From positions 495,501 to 559,500 of the forward strand of contig JAVYIG010000094.1 of the NCBI GenBank assembly GCA_035222895.1: a stretch of DNA of 64,000 bases. The letters run 5' to 3'. A model generated the notes under the pieces. It saw only the letters and a program-made list of their open reading frames with translations. It searched no databases and was not told the DNA's origin. This document shows, piece after piece, positions 36,200 to 49,526 of this stretch; position 1 is the first letter of the stretch, and the number at the start of each line of letters is the position of its first letter. The stretch comes from Strongylocentrotus droebachiensis (Eukaryota; Echinodermata; Echinoidea; Camarodonta; Strongylocentrotidae). The position numbers and the translations under genes were made by a program.

Positions 36200-38841
36200 A
36201 TGTTATCGATATATAAAAAATATCTTACACCAATGTGTGAATACATTCATTCCTGATAAACCATTGCCTAAGAAATTTTAAGTTTAAATACCTTTTCATA
36301 TATTGTCAGTATTTTTAATGATAATTGTACTTATATTCAAATGCCATCCTTCCACGAATGGTAACGTGATTAAAGAGGTTTACGAAAATAAATGCAAATC
36401 AGCTCAAAATTTATTGTAATATAAAACGCCAAGATAGCAAGCCATGGACGATTTTGACGAATAGGATTTATGAAAAATGACAGATGTAAAACATAAATCA
36501 CCTTCAAAATTTCTTTCATCAATCTTGCTTGATATTATGCATTTTAACCAACTATGGTAAATCCTGAAACTTTTTGCCCTCTTTCTCCATATACATGTTT
36601 GTTTGTTTTTTATAATATACAATATCCTCATCTTCTGTCCAGCACTCAATAGATTATTTCTTAATTTCCTGTCGTAAGTTTACTAAGCCAAAATGCCAAT
36701 TATTCTGGATTTCAATAATCACTATTTAAACGTGTCCGACTCGTGTATTTTCTCGTCACTAAGCAAGTCATATTGCTTCAAAACTTGTTATGGTAATCGC
36801 ATCTACGTCCTGTTTTGTAAAAGTTCGAGATGTCGGATTATCGCCTGTCAGTAGTTGAATTTAAAGCAAAATTACTGTTTTTTGAATTTGTATTCATGTA
36901 TTCTTTCAAATCCTCTTGTTTATCCAGATACACCCATAAGCTGGTTTGGCACAGTTAAATATCATTATTTTTTTATTTTTTTCTAATCCAAATATTTTCA
37001 ATTTCCCTCCACACCCATCCAACAGCGTTTTCTAACGTTTTCATTTCCTATTCATGTTCTTTTTTTTAATTCCAGGGTCATCAGTTTGTTTTGTTATGTT
37101 TCATTTTGTGTTTATTTATTTTTAAAATATGTATACACGCCTTTGTTATTATTTTGTAACAAGCTATGCTACTGTTGAAGCGGGGTAGCTGGACAAATTC
37201 AAACTAGAATCGAATGAAACAAAAATATACACACTTGCAGGCCCAAATTTCATTTTTCAATACAGATTATTTAAAATGTATATGAATGTACAGACAGAAC
37301 ACTTTTTGAAGAAGGGGGTGGGGTGGGCGTTGTTGTTATTTTAAGCTGATTTGGGGGCTTAACCTTGTTTAAGCGATGTATTTAAAATAGCACATGAAAT
37401 GGTCCCGAATAGTTTTCACTGCCATGAACATATTATGTGTACATACATTTGTTTTAAACCCTTGCAAGGACAATGAGACTACGCTTCCCTAGGATAAGAC
37501 AGACTTTCTTAACATCGAAACGCTGATATTTAAGAGTTCGCTCGATGTCACAGCGTCAACCCTTCCGTTTTTGAAGGCCTCAACACGAACCAATAATCTA
37601 TTCCCAAATTGTCGCTTTTCGCATGGCTAAGCGCATTTGATATGCCTATTGAATTTCGAGCAGAGAGGAGTCAACGAAATGAAATGATCATTAACATTAA
37701 AGAGATGGTCGTTTGTCAAACTAAGTAAATCAAATCAAATCAAACGGAAAATGAAATAAAAACCAATAATATAATCTTAAACCTACTCTCCCTAATAAGT
37801 ATCCGTTGCAAATATCTAGATATCAGTGACAAACATAGCGCGTTTGCAGAGACGTTCAAGAAACAAAGTCAAAGACAATTTAAATACTAGTAGCTTAGTG
37901 TATAAACCATAGAAATCATGTTCAGAAGGCATCATCATGTACGCACAATTCCACAAAAGGTGGACAAGGTCATCGAATTTGTCTGAGGATGGTTTTTCAA
38001 AAATCTTTTTTGATCGTATTGCATCAACATCTGAGTCGTTGAACTACATTCAGAAGCAAATAATCACATTGTTTCATTCCCATAATGATTTCTGTCATTT
38101 TCTATCCTTTAAATATAACTTTGGCACAACATCAAGGAGCGTTTCGTTACCTCGCGTAAGCCCCTAACGCAATACATTTATGAAGATAATCAGGAATTGT
38201 CGAGTGAGAAATGATTCGCGCCGCGCGATGTATATATCACCCTCACGATGAATTCCAATTCCGTTGCGGAATTCAAACCGCGAAATCTGATTCACTTTAC
38301 GTCAATTGTCTTGCTTTGCATACGGGTAATGTTCATTTAATATATAAGATTCAGTAACGATTTGACTGCACGCCTCGGTGAATTTGTGAGCTAGAGACGC
38401 ACAATTTAGAATTGCGGTATTCGTCAGCCTTGCGTCATCAACGAGATTTGTATATTTTAGCGATCATCTGCAGTGACATGGAACACTGCCGGCATCTACA
38501 GTATAGTTTTCATATGTTTTTTTACAGAGGGAATTGTTCACTTGGCGTATTTCCGTTACGAGAGTCCTTTGTTTACGTTTGGACATTGCTGTAAACTTGG
38601 ACAAGTTATAGAAACTACGTCTTTTTTGTTTTCTGGACTGAAAATTGACTCTAATTTTGTAATGAAAGATATGTCGTAACTTTGGAGTCAACGCCATTCA
38701 GGGTATGAATATGAAAACAAATTACTGAGATAAAATATGGACAGGAAGCGGATGGGGGAGATGGAAATGATGGGAAAGAAATAAAAAGAGAAGGGGGGGG
38801 CAATCATGAATGGAAAATAATGAACATGAGTGCCCCCCCCC

Positions 38842-38877
<36 letters not shown>

Positions 38878-40250
38878 TATATAATTGTTTTGTTTTGTTT
38901 TGTTTGTTTTTTTGTTTTTTTTTTACTGGTATTTTGTTGGTCTGTCGATGCAATGCATTTGAGCTTTCTCTTCGTTACATAATCAAAAATGAATTTGGCG
39001 TTTGCCCCCTTCCGCATTCATGAAGATGGATTGGCGCCCCCAGAACACAGTTATATAAACATTGAAAAGGTATTTTTGCAAACATAATAAAATGAATAAT
39101 TGACAATTGAATTTTTCAAGACGAAATCGGCCATGAGGGCCCTTTCTCTTGGCAAGTCGATGAATTCATGAATTATTTTGCAGAGCGTAATTATTCGAGC
39201 GCTTTGGTGTCCTTCGCTTCACGCCTATCTAGACGTAGCTAAGCGTCTCTTCAATCACCGATCCGTTCATACTTGGAGGATAAGAAGGCCCTTAGCTGGG
39301 TCGCCGGAAATAAGAGAGAGTGATCAAGGAAGTACCAACGTAAGGATTCCCATATTATTGATAATAACAATAACAAAGTCAGTTATTCATGATAAACCCT
39401 TGATAATAGTTGAACTGCGGTATTAAGAAAAGGACCATTTCAGTGTTCGTGCACAATTCTACTGTTTTTCCATGGCAAAGCATTCCTATGGATAACTATT
39501 GTGATGTCACTTTTTTGTGTGTGAATGGGGTCGATGGCTGTTGGTGAAATGCAATTATTTTGAAGACCTTAGGGATGACTCATTGGGATAGTAGTTTCGA
39601 AGGAAATGATACAAGAAAATTAGAAGTTGTAAAGCCGCGGCAGCTTTCCGTGTTGATAATTCAGTAAACCCGCTCGTTCAAATAGATGGGTCAATTTACA
39701 TTTGGGAGCATATCTTTGTCATGTCGCCATTTTGTCATGTCTTCACCCAGAAATGACAGAGTTCTTGTTCTTAAGCGGGACTACACTACTCTAAGCTACT
39801 TGCGCCCTCTATACCGCCAACTATGCCTAGGCGGTACAAATGGACCCCCACGGTCCCCTTTTTCTTATGTTAATTGAGAGCTGATTTTATGAGATAACCA
39901 CCTGTCAGTGACCACGCTGGGAGGTCTAATCCCTTCTGGCCATACTAGTGCAGATAGGCTTTAAACGATACAAACAGGAAGTAAATAACAGTGTACGTGA
40001 ACTGTGAATTCCTCTTTAAAAGTGGATTTACTGACCTTTCACTGACCACGTTGACTTGATAAATATTAATACGACTGATGTATTATTTTGCTTATTGATT
40101 GATTGACGAGATTATTGGTGAAACGCTTCCGCCTGTTATTTACCCCAATGAGTGATAAACAGATTATTGATCTAATGATTGATTGATTGATGTCGTGATA
40201 AGGGTTGCTAAGCACTATGGTAAAGGATATATAGCACACTGGTGTTGGCT
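36200..40250. other. Gene-free AT-rich DNA
   Basis: Nothing convincing beyond a short (AAATC)n near 37731-37744 and the C/A homopolymer junction at 38833. Confidence 0.35.
38833..38875. repeat. C10-A33 homopolymer junction
   Basis: A run of C passes directly into a long run of A. Similar junctions occur at 19833, 51702 and, inverted, at 50001. Confidence 0.9.
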
Positions 40251-40354
40251 TACGTCAGAAGTGCGTTATGCAGTTTTACGTCAGAAGTGCGTTATGCAGT
40301 TTTACGTTAGAAGTGCGTTATGCAGTTTTACGTCAGAAGTGCGTTATGCAGTTT
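40251..40354 (+). repeat. 26-bp tandem repeat x4 with a TTACGTCA-type site in each unit
   Basis: Units at 40251, 40277, 40303 and 40329 read TACGTCAGAAGTGCGTTATG then CAGTTT; the third has TACGTTAG. With the preceding T, three units contain TTACGTCA, a CRE/ATF-type binding word. Confidence 0.9.
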
Positions 40355-40472
40355 GCAAATAAGGCGTCGTTTCAAGTTGCGTTATTGCCCACAATAATTA
40401 AAGGCTCTAGAGGCAATGGGCAAATGCGATACTTATTCATCTCATTGTTTGCATTATCCATTTTGCATTAAC

Positions 40473-40532
40473 AAATAAGATGTTACTCTAGTAAATAAGA
40501 TGTTACTCTAGTAAATAAGATGTTACTCTAGT
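40473..40532 (+). repeat. 20-bp perfect tandem repeat x3
   Basis: AAATAAGATGTTACTCTAGT is repeated three times without a mismatch and followed by ATGACGTC. It lies 120 bp from the 26-bp array. Confidence 0.95.
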
Positions 40533-40559
40533 ATGACGTCTAAGACCACGCAATTTGCT

Positions 40560-43075
40560 GACGCAGTTCAACGTCATAAAATGACGCACTTTGACAAATG
40601 GACATTTCATAGCTGGTTCATAGATTCACCAATTTGCAAATAATGATTTCTTTGATTACCATTGTATTAAAACATGCGCCAGTTAGAATATCTAATTTAT
40701 CATCCAATAATAACTATCAGCATGCTCAACGTTAAACGAACTGTACAAATATATTTTGGTATTAATGAGCTAATCTGTCTCATACGTCACCGACTACACC
40801 TAAAGTTAAAGTATATCTGATGATGATATATCAATGTTCCTTGCAAGGAAAATTACATGTCCCTAGTAAGAGGTAGGATCAAACCAAATTAAACGTGAAG
40901 CGACACATTTTTTTTGAAAATTCATAATTCCTCAATCTGACAGTGCTGCGTAAAGTTAGGGACACAAAATAATCATATACCTTGGCTTTGTCCACTTATC
41001 TTTACAGTACATCTCTTCTCTCCGATGTTTTCATTTGGGTGTAAACTTCACTATAAGGGTGCCACGTGTGTAGGTAGCACACCATTCTTCTTTGATTAAA
41101 AAGTGTTGTCTGTCGCCATGCTTCTAGACAGTGGCATGGTCGGGTTGAGTAATAGTATGCAATGCCCTTTAATAATAATCCTTGCTTCTTCGGCGATCAA
41201 CACTAATCAGAGAGCTTGCGGTGGAAGGTGAACCAGGGCCCTCGAATCATGTATTATTCACCAAACCCCAAGAGAACCTCCACATGCGGTATCCTCATCA
41301 GAATAAAAACAAACAAAAGGAAATTACAAAGAAGAAGAAATCGCAGTTTCCTAGAGACTCCTGCGATCATGACCGAGGTGTGGATTCGACTGATTTATTT
41401 AAGGATATCATGCGAATTGAAAGCACCCTTCCGCTTTGATTGCGTTCGCTTTTGATCGTTGGTCATATATGAATTGCAAAGTTGGGTAAACGTTGTCGAT
41501 TTCGAATTCGGATGAATAGTTTCTTGCTGTTCACGCATTGGTCGTTGACCTTTTGGTGGATTTTTCCCGATTGCAAAGTCAAAGTAATGGAAATAAGGAT
41601 GGTGTTATCGGGAAAGTAGCGAATCTCGCATAATCATTATTTGTCCTCACATTTGATTTGGCCTTGTACACTGTACGTTAAGATATCTTGAAGTTTTCAT
41701 GATAATTCCTCCAATTCCCTGTCTAGAAAATGCCATCAATAGGAAATCACCTTTTTTGTCGAATTGATGTCAATTATCACGGACTGATATGACAGATGCT
41801 TAAATATTTTGTGTTACTATATATTTTCCGTTTCTATTTTGTCTGTATTTTATTGTATTTCTATTTTCAAAAGATACACTAGTTGATCTTTTATATTTTA
41901 TTTCACTAAGCAACAGTTACATTACGGCATGCAGTCTTCTACCGTCACCACCATTTTTTGCTCACGACTTAAGAATATCAAAATCAATTCATCGCTAGGT
42001 TGATCCAGGTCTAAATAAATTTGCCAATTAGGTCACCTCACACCGTCTATCTCTCCAAAGCCGAGACCTTAACGAATATAGGTGAGATAATTATTCACAA
42101 TAGCTAGGTGTCATAAGAACAAACCATGCTGCTCTTAATCATGATTATTTTGTATCTCTTATCGAACTTCTCCCACTCGATCGCAAAGCAGGCGACGGAG
42201 ATCGATAATTATTCAAGTATACACCACGCATTAACTTTGCAGTCAACTGCGCCGGGTTTCGCCGAACGTGAGCGGAATCCCGCCCAACAACAAGTCCCCA
42301 TTCCCGCGTTCCAGATCACAGCAAGAGAGACACGCATGAACAAATAAAAGACCCACTGTAATTAAAACCGATTTCCTCACACTTTGCACCATGATATGTA
42401 ATGACTTCAGATCAGACAATCGTAACCATGACAACGACGATCAATACGTGGCGGTATCGCTATTTTTCAGGCCAGCCCCATTTTTTGTATATACACATTA
42501 CTCCCGAATTATTTTTCTGGGGCGTATAACCACCTTATCGATGTGCTCTCAATTATTCAATATAAGATGTTCCGACAGCAATCTCCGTGACCCATTTATA
42601 ATATTCCCATCGGGGCCTGCACATAAATTGTGACACATATCCCAATATATCCTCAATGAATGCAGCTTATCCTGATGTGTGACTATATTCAACTCAATAA
42701 AGTTTTGTTGAGCTAAGAAGAAAATAAAAATGTCAATGCTTATAATACATTCCCATGAAGACTTTCTGAAAAAAAATAGTGAGTCCTCAAGTTCTTATTG
42801 GATTTCTTTTTGACAATATGGAAATATCTCAGTAAGAATAATAACGAATGACTATACAGCACCTCTGTGGATGATTAAATTATTCTTTAATTTATTGACG
42901 GAAGTGTTGCTTTGAGCCACACAATGGCTTTCCTAAAGATACCCAATTTTGGTCTCGAATAGCTGCACAACAACCCTTTAACGCTGGTATAGATGAATCA
43001 TGCATTGGAAACAGTTAAATAATCTTAGAGCCTTTGTTATACATATATGTATCTATTTTGTGTGGCATAAAAAGA
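40560..43075. other. No recognisable feature
   Basis: Unique-looking sequence. Short open frames at 41182-41455 and 42126-42347 are not convincing. Confidence 0.35.
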
Positions 43076-43079
43076 AGGT

Positions 43080-43306
43080 CATGGTCGATCCCCGACTTGG
43101 CACTAATGTTCTTTGGCAAGGCATTAAATCTACATTTGCCACACTCGACCCAGGTGAGGTTAATGGGTACCCGGCAGGAATTAATACCTTGAAATGGTAG
43201 AGCGCTGTAATGGCAGCTAGGCTGAAGCCGGGGTAATAATTAATTTGTGCGCCTCGGAATAGAATTGTCTAGATAGACGGCGCTATACTATTGTTATTAT
43301 TTATTA
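43080..43306 (+). mobile_element. SINE copy (family V), 5'-truncated
   Basis: Starts around box B (GGTCGATCCCC at 43083-43093). It continues GGCAAGGCATTAAATCTACA, core CGACCCAGGTGAGGTTAATG, CCTTGAAATGGTAGAGCGC and CCGGGGTAATAATTAATTTG, and ends in GGCGCTATACTATTGTTATT. Box A is not recognisable. Confidence 0.8.
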
Positions 43307-43968
43307 AGAGGTGATTTGGGGCACAGAAACTGTATGATCTTAGATTCGAAAATTGATGAAACAATAAATATTAGAACTTGAATGTCTTCAAGTTTCTGCA
43401 CTGGATTTTCTAGATAAAAATAGGGAATCGATAACCTCATAACCTCAAACATTATCAGTACCCTTCTTCTGGCTCCCAGCGGAACCCCTTGATCGACATG
43501 AGCACGTGACTACGCACAAGGTCGGTTAGTCAAAGCTAACTGTCAGGTGACAATAGTTCCTACCCTGTCGATCCATCAACCCTGAATGACGGGATTTCAT
43601 CAAATGAAACCTGGCCAGATTTAAGCTATATGATGAACATGATGAAAGTGAAAATAAGGTCACACCCCCAAAATAGAGGGTAAATATCTTGTTTAAAACG
43701 GGGGAGGGTGGTGGGGGCAGCTCTACCATGTAGTTGTGTCGTTTTAAAGGGTCAACCTGCCATTCGGAAATATGTACTAGAGATAGTAGCCTATCGTTAT
43801 TAAACTGTAAGTTACCGATATATCTCAGGTCAGAAATTTTAAAATTTGCATTTAAAGTGCATTTATAAATACGCGATGCGACTGGTTAAAAGTTTTTTTT
43901 TTAATTAAACAAAAACAAAAACACACAAAATACCAGTTTCTTACATGTTTTAGGAAGATATTGAGAAG

Positions 43969-44344
43969 TTAAAGGTAAAGACCAGTAATGGTCATGCGAT
44001 TGCATTGTGAAAGAAACGTTGTGGAATCGATCAGAAAAGGTTGATCATCTAGCATCTAGCATCTGCAAGGTTCTGAAATCATCAAAATGATAAGAAATTT
44101 GGCCCATTCTTCGTAAAGTTACAAGCACTACACACAGAAAGATGTATATGGGACTACCCTATATCTCTCACAAGACCATGAGAGAAACAAATTTACCAAA
44201 TATATGAATTAGTAGGCGGTTTCCCGGCAATTTTTTTTATCATCATTTATTAGTCAAAACATATTCTTTCACATAATTGGTAATGAGAGCTTCCATTTCA
44301 TTTTTTGAAATTGGGGCGTTTCCAATACTGGTCTTTACCTTTAA
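43969..44344. mobile_element. TTAA MITE, family 2
   Basis: Flanked by TTAA at 43969-43972 and 44341-44344. The inverted ends AGGTAAAGACCAGTAATGG and (complement of the right end) AGGTAAAGACCAGTATTGG match at 18 of 19 positions. The interior is non-coding. TTAA target and AGG ends suggest a Kolobok-like source. Confidence 0.85.
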
Positions 44345-46217
44345 TGTAATTGCATTAATTCAGATACGATCTGGACATTAAGTGTACACAATCTAATGAC
44401 TGTTCACGTTATGCGTTTATACAAAGGGCATCGCATCCCTACAGACTCTTCAACATAAAAAAGGAGAAAATCGTTCGTCTCCCTTCAGACAGCGATAGTC
44501 TGCATTATATTATAGAATATAGGACGTATATATGAACTGATACAAAATTGGGTCACATAGGCATGAGAAGACGGTTAAGTATACATTCCTTTTAGGTTTG
44601 CTTCAAGCTTCTATTTTCGCCACTCTTCATCAAATGCGACGCTGTTGAAAGTAAGAGGCATTTATTTCAGCTTTGGAAATGGACGTGAGAGTCTGTCTTC
44701 TCGTTTGCAATCTCCGTCTACCCCGTTGTTTAGAGCCGCGGGTCCAGAGCTAACGCGCTTACGGCTTCTCTTTTATGCTTTCGCAGTAAGATTTATCTCG
44801 AGTGCTGTTGGTTCTACTGAAGTTATATCCCTGAGAGTATGGAAATAATAAACGTCTTTTTCAGACGGAAGATGTGACTTTGATTCCATTTTAACACCAG
44901 AGGCGTCTTTTTGAAGTAAATGCGATTGGTTTTTAATCACGTTTCCTATCGCTTGAAGACTTTATTGTCGCTAGTTTAGATGATAGGCAAATTTTGTCTC
45001 CACCATATACTCTTTATAATATATATAGATACAGTTTCAACTTGCAATCTTTGAATTTTTCGATAAAAAGAAATTGTGAGCTCCGTATCGGATTGTGTCT
45101 AGAGGCCGCCGTACCCCCGTTGAGTGCGATCCGATTTGATAGAAATATTCATATCCATTAGGTATAGAATTTTAAAGATTTTAGATGGAGAATAAAATCA
45201 AATGATTTAAAGCGTTGATGAGACCATGGTTTGTGCTACAGTGCTATTGGAAATCAACATTCTGCTGTTTCAATAAAAAGCGGGGATAATGCCATTTGAG
45301 CAAACAAGCAAGTACCAGAATTGACATCTATGCCAACTGATATTCAAGTTTAAGTTTTTATTTGTTTCACATTTCACAAAAAAAGAATTCACATAATTGA
45401 CAAAAATTAGAACATAATATGAAACAAACTATTAAAAAGTGTCACATTATATAATTAATTCTTTGAAAAGACGTCGAAATTAAGTGTAATGAATAGAAGG
45501 TTATACAGAGTGAAATGTGAGGAACCTATTAAAAAGCTCAGCTTGTAGATTATAGGTTCCCATAAATAAAACTAACATTTGGTTGAAGTGGTTGTAATGG
45601 TAGACGACGTAACAGTAACACTAGGTGGGCAAGAATGCCTTGACATAAGATGATATACAACTTGAAACAAGCAAAAATTGCAAAAATAGCAAATACAGCA
45701 AGCAAATTAATATGTTACCAAAAGATAGTCACTTTAAGATATTGAGGTCATTAAACGAGGTCATCGAACGAGGTCACCCGAGCGAGGCAGTAGACATGAA
45801 CAATCATGTTACAGTAATGTGTACAATAATGATGTGACTTTAAAAAAAGAAAAATTCAATTTTTACTACTATTTTGCATGTCATTGTATATTGCTTTCAT
45901 TTGAGAACATCAACATGAATACAAAATCTGAAATAAGATATGAAAAAGAGGGTTGAATAAACATGGATACTGCTCGAATGAAAGAAAATTTCCAAAAGCA
46001 AGACGAATCCGTCATATTACCCGGAAATATTTTTGGTTCTCTCAAGAACAAAAAACGCCGTTGCCTGAGGCACGACTGAAATGCTTACTGCTTGTTTGTT
46101 TTCTGCTAGAAATTGGCATGGGCATCCGCCTGGTGGGGTATTTTAGTTCAATGACTTTCGAGGGCGTCGCTTGGGGGTTGAATAAGAGGGGGTGTGATCA
46201 CCCTCCCCCTCTCCTCT
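44345..46217. other. Mostly featureless AT-rich DNA
   Basis: Only the AGGTCA cluster at 45745 stands out. The 44645-44848 open frame is not convincing. Confidence 0.35.
45745..45776 (+). promoter_or_regulatory. Three AGGTCA half-sites at 13-bp spacing
   Basis: AGGTCA at 45745, 45758 and 45771 in direct orientation, separated by seven bases (TTAAACG, TCGAACG). AGGTCA is the nuclear-receptor half-site. Direct repeats with spacer seven are not a standard element, so function is speculative and a degenerate 13-bp tandem repeat explains it equally well. Confidence 0.3.
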
Positions 46218-46598
46218 TTAAAGGCATCGTTTAACAATGTTAATTCTGAGATGCACGGCCCTACCTGTTATCATTGTCTGTGATGTGGTGTAAAATTGAA
46301 GCCCTTAAAAAAATTGCGCTTCAAAATGATCGAGAAGTGCTTCAAAAAAATAAAAAATGAGTGACCGGTTTTACCATACTCGTTTTCCCTAATGGACTAT
46401 AGTGTTATGAAAACCGTTGGTAAACGGTTTCAAAATTCGTAATTCCAATCATAAATATCTTGATAATCAGACAGGCGATCGGCTTGTAAAAGTCATGGGG
46501 TTCCTGACTGACCTAAAGGTTTATGATTATCATTGCAGCATGACCTCAATCCAGGATTTTGTTTCAGAATCTGAGACAAAGTTATCGGATCCCTTTAA
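46218..46598 (+). mobile_element. TTAA MITE, family 1, copy B
   Basis: 381 bp, TTAA at both ends, starting TTAAAGGCATCGTTTAACAA and ending GGATCCCTTTAA. Closest in text to copy C through the segment TCTTGATAATCAGACAGGCG and onward. Confidence 0.85.
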
Positions 46599-46920
46599 AT
46601 CAAAACCTGTCGGCAAATTCGACATAGTACGGTTTTTATTCTTTGCAGTCTGTCGATAATGACATTTTCCGATTTGTTTCTTTGGAAATGTATACAGCTA
46701 AGATGTTGGCAACATTATTCTGCCCCCCTCCTTCATTTGAAATGGTATGGCGCCGCCCCTGATGACTTTCTGAAATCGTCACCCTTGTGTGGATACTTCG
46801 ATCTATTTGCATTGATGTCCGGCTGAAGTAAGGATGATAGTGTGAGCGGAAAGATAAGGTTTCTCCATCGTATAGTGTCATTTTTTTTTTTTTTTCTATT
46901 TATCTGTCTGCCTGAATGCG

Positions 46921-46954
46921 CCCGCACTCTCTCTCTTTCCCTATCTCTCTTTCC

Positions 46955-46994
<40 letters not shown>

Positions 46995-47194
46995 TTCTCT
47001 CTTTCTCATTCTTAATGTTTATGTCTTCGTCTTCCTATTTCTTGCCTATGCCCACTCTTCCTTTCTCTCTCTTTCTCTTTCTCTTCCTCGAGTCAATAGC
47101 CATGTTCATTTGCATCCTGAATACGTAGTTTATCCATCTTCATATATATTTCTCCATTTTCCACTATCTCATCCGTTCTCAATCGTCACCCTCC

Positions 47195-47237
<43 letters not shown>

Positions 47238-47345
47238 CCTCTCTCTCTCTCTCTCTCTCTCCCTCTCTCTCTCTCTCCCTCTCTCTCTGTGTCAATGTCT
47301 GTCTCTATGTGTCTGTCTGTCTCCCTCTTCTCCCTCAGTCTCGCT
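46921..47345. repeat. Polypyrimidine domain with (CT)n tracts
   Basis: CT runs at 46955-46985 and 47190-47290 in C/T-rich sequence. Ser/Leu-rich open frames are artefacts. Confidence 0.9.
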
Positions 47346-48956
47346 CTCCCTGTCTATCCTTTATTCTCTGTTCTCATTCTGCTCCCCTCCCTACACACCT
47401 TTCCATTATTTCATTCTGTCTTCTCCTTTGAATGTATTCCAACGCTCGATCCCCCTCCTCTCCCTCGCCGAATCAATTTACTCGGCAAACAACGATTTCA
47501 CCCCTTGGATGTGGGAATTCCAAAGCTGCAATTATATTCAGACCTCGGTCCACACAGGTGTCATTCACTCAATAATGTGTTTGCCTTTCTTATTTCAGCC
47601 ATCACCAATCGTTTTACCTTCACATCAAGTCCGATCTTCGACAGTTGACGATGACCACCCGGCCCTGTCATCGTCTTACAATAGGTTGAAGTTCATATAG
47701 ACGTAGAAGCAAGCCTTATCTATTTTAGGCTGAAGAGCGCACACGGTTAAAGCGCCCCTTTTGTTTTCCATTTATCTTAAGAATTAGTATACTGCTATAC
47801 CTTTCGAACTCTTCTTTTATAGCTCAGACAAACTTCTTGATTGCGACATCGATTTGGACCAGCGGGTCACTCTCCTATTCACCGATTTGGCCGCTCAAAA
47901 GGAATTTACTCTGGTTTTATTTTCAGTCTTTGAAATGTTATCGCTCAAACTTAATCCGTGGAGAGACCGCCGCGAAATCAGCGTAATTTCTTAATAACCT
48001 GTGTTGTAAAAAAAAAAAAAAAAAGGGTCATCCTTAATACGGCCACAATGTCGGATTACTGATTGCACAGGGTGTACCAATCAATCGGTAAAAGGTAAGC
48101 CAAGCCTTTCGTTAAGGTTTCATCCCTCCAAACATTGGCGGGAAGAAAAGGGATAAAAACGGCCTCCTCCTTGCGTGTCACGTGGTTGGTGTCGTCTGCG
48201 CGGGAGGTGGGTCTAACGAGAGTCGGTCGAAAGAAACAAAAAATCAATGGCTTCGGCTCGGTTTCAACAGCGCGGAAAGGAATTGCGCGGCGGCGGAAAG
48301 ATACCGTGAGCACAAATGCGAAGATGTGCCTTCTACCTTTCTTCACCTGTACAAGCTCTTCTGTCTGTCTTTGAAACTCGAACTTGGTTCCCGATCCCTC
48401 TGCCGTCTGTCTGTCCTTAGTCCGTCGCTACCTATTTGTGCTTCGACTTTTTTCCGTTATCGGATTTGTTATAGAATAACAGGTTCGATTTCGGAATGCT
48501 CTGAGTCATAGCACGACTAGTGATATGTTTTTGACCATACCATAATATAATCTCATGTTGTTGCATGTTCCTCTCTATTAGAATAACATGTCACTGTCAA
48601 TGCCTTAAGTGAATAGAGCCAGTTTTTGAGTTCTGCAAATCCCTCGAGGATGTTGATTTAAAGCCTCGGCTATATTTCGGTGGAAGGGGGAGTATGCTTC
48701 TATTCTTCCTCTCATCTCCGAATTGTTTTCATGTCTTAATTAATGGATTCACATTGATAAACACACATGTGTTTTTGTTGTTGATGGTAAAGTGGATGTA
48801 GACATGTTCCAAGTTTGTTGAACTATTTAGATAGTGGACCTTAATTGGCAACAGAGCTGCCCAGAGCACAATAACTTTAAATGGAGATACATGTAGGTAT
48901 GTGGTGACGTGTGCCTACGATTTTTATTCAAAGCATTTATTATCACATGCTATTAC
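47346..48956. other. Unique-looking DNA with a CpG-rich patch
   Basis: A C/G- and CpG-richer patch at 48130-48330 contains CACGTG (48179-48184) and GCGCGGCGGCGG. It could be a regulatory region or untranslated exon, but no start, donor or frame is decisive. A17 run at 48008. Confidence 0.3.
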
Positions 48957-49092
48957 TCAGGGCCGTAGCCAGAGTTTGATGTTGGGGGCACATACATGTA
49001 ATTGATCGACGTCCTGGGGAGGGGTCTAAACAAGTTCAACCGATCTTGGAGAAAAAAAATTGCCCCCCCGTGCCCCCGTAGCTACGTGCCTG
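48957..49092. mobile_element. hAT-type MITE
   Basis: Left end TCAGGGCCGTAGCCAGAG; right end CCCGTAGCTACGTGCCTG. Flanks GCTATTAC (48949-48956) and GCTATTAG (49093-49100) agree at 7 of 8 bases, fitting the 8-bp target duplication of hAT elements. The CAGGGCCGTAGC-style end is also typical. The interior is short and non-coding. Confidence 0.75.
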
Positions 49093-49379
49093 GCTATTAG
49101 TACTGTAAGAGTTAAACATGTTTTGAGAGATCCGCCTGTCAATATGCTATTAACTAGCTGACATACCATCCAATATCAGACTGCCGTGTTTACCACAGAA
49201 AATGGAAACACATGGAACAAAGTGCTGACTGCATATCCAGTCAAGTCGCTGTACTTGTCAAAATAGCATCAACATATAGTCGCCACAAAGTCATAACACA
49301 AATAAAGCTGAGATTGTGTTGTTGAATAGTCCAGCGATGACTGTCTCTATCCGCTGTATACAAAGCAAGTCGGACCAGA

Positions 49380-49526
49380 GGCCTGTTTCATAAAACTTGT
49401 TATCTATAACAACTGCTAAATTTCTATGACAAAATAGCTCTCAGCCAATCAGATGCCATGATTTCAGTAGCTTATAACAGTAGCTTGTAACTTGTTATTG
49501 ATATTAAGTCTTATGAAACAGGGACC
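49380..49526. mobile_element. 147-bp MITE with CCTGTTTCATAA ends
   Basis: Left GGCCTGTTTCATAAAACTTG; the right end complement reads GGTCCCTGTTTCATAAGACT. Agreement is about 20 of 24 positions allowing a 2-base gap. The target duplication is not clear. Confidence 0.7.
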
